NCBI GenBank assembly: GCA_022709775.1
Contig: JAKLIE010000149.1
Coordinates: 1 to 5,613 of the forward strand
Source: Pseudomonadota bacterium
GTDB lineage: Bacteria; Pseudomonadota; Gammaproteobacteria; Burkholderiales; Casimicrobiaceae
Length of the DNA stretch: 5,613 nucleotides
Direction: 5' to 3'
How positions within the stretch are numbered: position 1 is the first letter of the stretch; each line of letters opens with the position of its first letter. A program made the translations under genes and the position numbers. Shown piece by piece: positions 4,051 to 5,613 of this stretch. The notes beneath the pieces were generated by a model. That model searched no databases, was not told where the DNA came from, and saw only the letters and a program-made list of their open reading frames with translations.

Positions 4051-5613
4051 ATGCCAGACGCCCTTGCGCGGGCGCTCGCCGGCGCGACCGTCGTCACGCC
4101 CAACCGGCGCCTCGCGCGTCATTGCACCGACGCCTACGACCGCGCGCAGGTCGCCGCGGGGCTTCGCGCGTGGCCGGCGGCGCGAGTCCTGCCATGGACC
4201 GCATGGATCGCGGCGATGGAAGGCGAGGCGGTCGCCGCGGGCGCATTGCCTGCGCGGGTGCGCCTGTCGACGCACGCGAGCGCGGCGCTCTGGAACGACG
4301 CCATCGAGGCGGACGGCGTGCCGCCGTCCGATGCCGCCGCACTCGCGGCATCGGCGGTCGAAGCCTGGGCGCACGTGCACGCGCACGGAACGGGTATCGA
4401 GAGCTGGCGTGCGTGGTCCGGCGGCGGCGACGAGCCCGCGGCGTTCGCCCGCTGGGCCGAGCGCTTCCGCAACGCTCTCGCCGCCCACGGCGCCATCGAT
4501 GCGGCCACCGCGGCGGATCGCGTGGCCGAGGCCGCTCCGGCGATGCCGTCGTGGCGCGGCCGGCGCGTCGCATTCGCCGGTTTCGTCGAGTTGACGCCGC
4601 AGGCGCGGCGCGTGGCCGGTGCGCTCGCCGGCGCCGGCGCCGAGGTGTCCGAGGTCGCGACGATCGGGGCGGACCGGGCCGAGGTGCGCCGCGCCGAGTT
4701 CGCGTCGCCCGACGACGAGCTCCTGGCCGCGCTCGCGTGGGCGCGCCGCGAAGTCGAATCGGCGCCAGGCGCGAAGGTCGGGATCGTCATACCCGATCTC
4801 GCGCAGCGACTCGCCACCGTGCGTGCGCGCGCCCGGGACGTGCTGGGTGCGCCGGCCGGGGCCGAGGCGACCTCGCAGTCCTGGAACGTCTCGCTCGGCG
4901 ATCCGATCGGCGCGGCACCGATCGCCGGCACCGCGATCGATCTGCTGACGCTCGCGTGGTCGTCGCTGCCGGCGGGTCGTGCGGCGGCGCTCCTGCGTTC
5001 GGCGTTCCTGCCCGGCGCATGCGCGGAAGCATTGCGGTCGCGCAGCAGGGTCGAGCGTCTCTGGCTCGCGGGCGGCGTGGACCGCGTGCGGATCGCGGAT
5101 GCGATCGCCGGGGTGCAGCGATTCGACGCGACGCTGGGCGATCGGCTCGCCGCGGCGCGGGCGGTTTCGTCGCGCGTGCGGCGAGCGACGAGGCATGGCT
5201 GGATCGATGCGTGGCGCGAAGCGCTGCGCGCGGCCGGGTGGCCCGGCGACGGCACGCTCGCGAGCGCCGAGCACCAGGCCGTGGGCGCTTTCGACGGGGT
5301 GCTCGCGGCGTTCGCCGCGCTCGACGCCGCGGCGGGCGCGGGCGGCGACGTTTCCGCGGACGATGCGCTGTCGACGCTCGCCGGGATCGCGATGGCGACG
5401 CCGTTCCAGCCGGAGTCGCCGGCGGCCCCGATCCAGATCCTGGGCCTCCTGGAAGCGATCGGCCTCCCGTTCGACGCGATCTGGGTCGCGGGCATGAGCG
5501 ACGCGACGTGGCCGCGCCCGACGCGCCCGCATCCGTTGCTTCCGATCCGCTGGCAGCGCGAGCGCGGCGTTCCCCGCAGCGACGCGAGGCGCGAGCTCGC
5601 GTGGGCGCGCGAG
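4051..5613 (+). CDS. AddB-like probable DNA repair protein (TIGR03623 type), C-terminus cut by window edge
   Basis: The product resembles AddB, the partner of an AddA/RecB-type helicase-nuclease that processes double-strand breaks for recombination. The 521 residues visible begin MPDALARALAGATVVTPNRRLARH. As in this family, the position of a helicase Walker A loop is taken by VVTPNRRLA, so no ATP-binding motif is present at the N-terminus. VLPWTAWIAAM, FAGFVELTPQARR (175-187) and VGIVIPDL (243-250) follow. The segment IQILGLLEAIGLPFDAIWVAG, then MSDATWPRPTRPHPLLPI (461 onward), is the hallmark equivalent of AddB/UvrD motifs. Family members are about 850-900 residues, and the missing part should carry the PD-(D/E)XK nuclease domain. 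ATG 4051 is the only start: the frame is open upstream only to a TAG at 3988 and holds no other start codon. No Shine-Dalgarno is visible. In related genomes a RecB/UvrD-like gene often follows, which is not visible here. Confidence 0.88.
   Translation, partial: MPDALARALAGATVVTPNRRLARHCTDAYDRAQVAAGLRAWPAARVLPWTAWIAAMEGEAVAAGALPARVRLSTHASAALWNDAIEADGVPPSDAAALAASAVEAWAHVHAHGTGIESWRAWSGGGDEPAAFARWAERFRNALAAHGAIDAATAADRVAEAAPAMPSWRGRRVAFAGFVELTPQARRVAGALAGAGAEVSEVATIGADRAEVRRAEFASPDDELLAALAWARREVESAPGAKVGIVIPDLAQRLATVRARARDVLGAPAGAEATSQSWNVSLGDPIGAAPIAGTAIDLLTLAWSSLPAGRAAALLRSAFLPGACAEALRSRSRVERLWLAGGVDRVRIADAIAGVQRFDATLGDRLAAARAVSSRVRRATRHGWIDAWREALRAAGWPGDGTLASAEHQAVGAFDGVLAAFAALDAAAGAGGDVSADDALSTLAGIAMATPFQPESPAAPIQILGLLEAIGLPFDAIWVAGMSDATWPRPTRPHPLLPIRWQRERGVPRSDARRELAWARE

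Noticed and set aside
3697..5532. Minus-strand 611-residue open frame, and a similar one at 4134-5495
   Set aside because: Both are antisense shadows of the AddB-like and four-cysteine genes; translations are low-complexity in R, A, S and P.

Overview
The window is high-GC DNA (about 70% G+C by eye) whose genes end most codons in G or C. It most likely comes from the chromosome of a betaproteobacterium. This rests mainly on the AddB-like 'probable DNA repair protein' at the right edge, a family I know best from that class. The aldo-keto reductase, the molybdopterin enzyme and the sigma-54 promoter also fit. I see no mobile element, CRISPR array, tRNA or rRNA.

Layout from left to right. A molybdopterin/4Fe-4S oxidoreductase lies on the minus strand (1702 to 1, C-terminus off the window). 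It diverges across a 69-base gap from a plus-strand YeaE-like aldo-keto reductase (1772-2614). A 198-base intergenic region follows with what looks like full sigma-54 architecture: overlapping inverted repeats (2646-2682), an IHF-like site (2706-2718) and a -24/-12 element (2749-2764). These precede a 111-residue J-like protein (2813-3148) that lacks the HPD motif and is followed by an intrinsic terminator (3203-3221). A gap of about 360 bases with no convincing gene comes next. Then comes a 106-residue four-cysteine protein (3585-3905) with a perfect 8-bp hairpin just upstream of its start. Last is the N-terminal 521 residues of an AddB/TIGR03623-type protein (4051 to the right edge), read from what looks like an extended -10 promoter.

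The genes do not form an obvious pathway. They appear to be separate transcription units: a divergent redox pair, a sigma-54-controlled J-like gene, a possible metal-binding small protein and a DNA-repair gene. The best candidate for something undescribed is the J-like gene, a degenerate co-chaperone fold under an apparent enhancer-dependent promoter. Several long open frames, including one running from 50 to 2614 on the plus strand and large minus-strand frames opposite the repair gene, are high-GC shadows and are not annotated.
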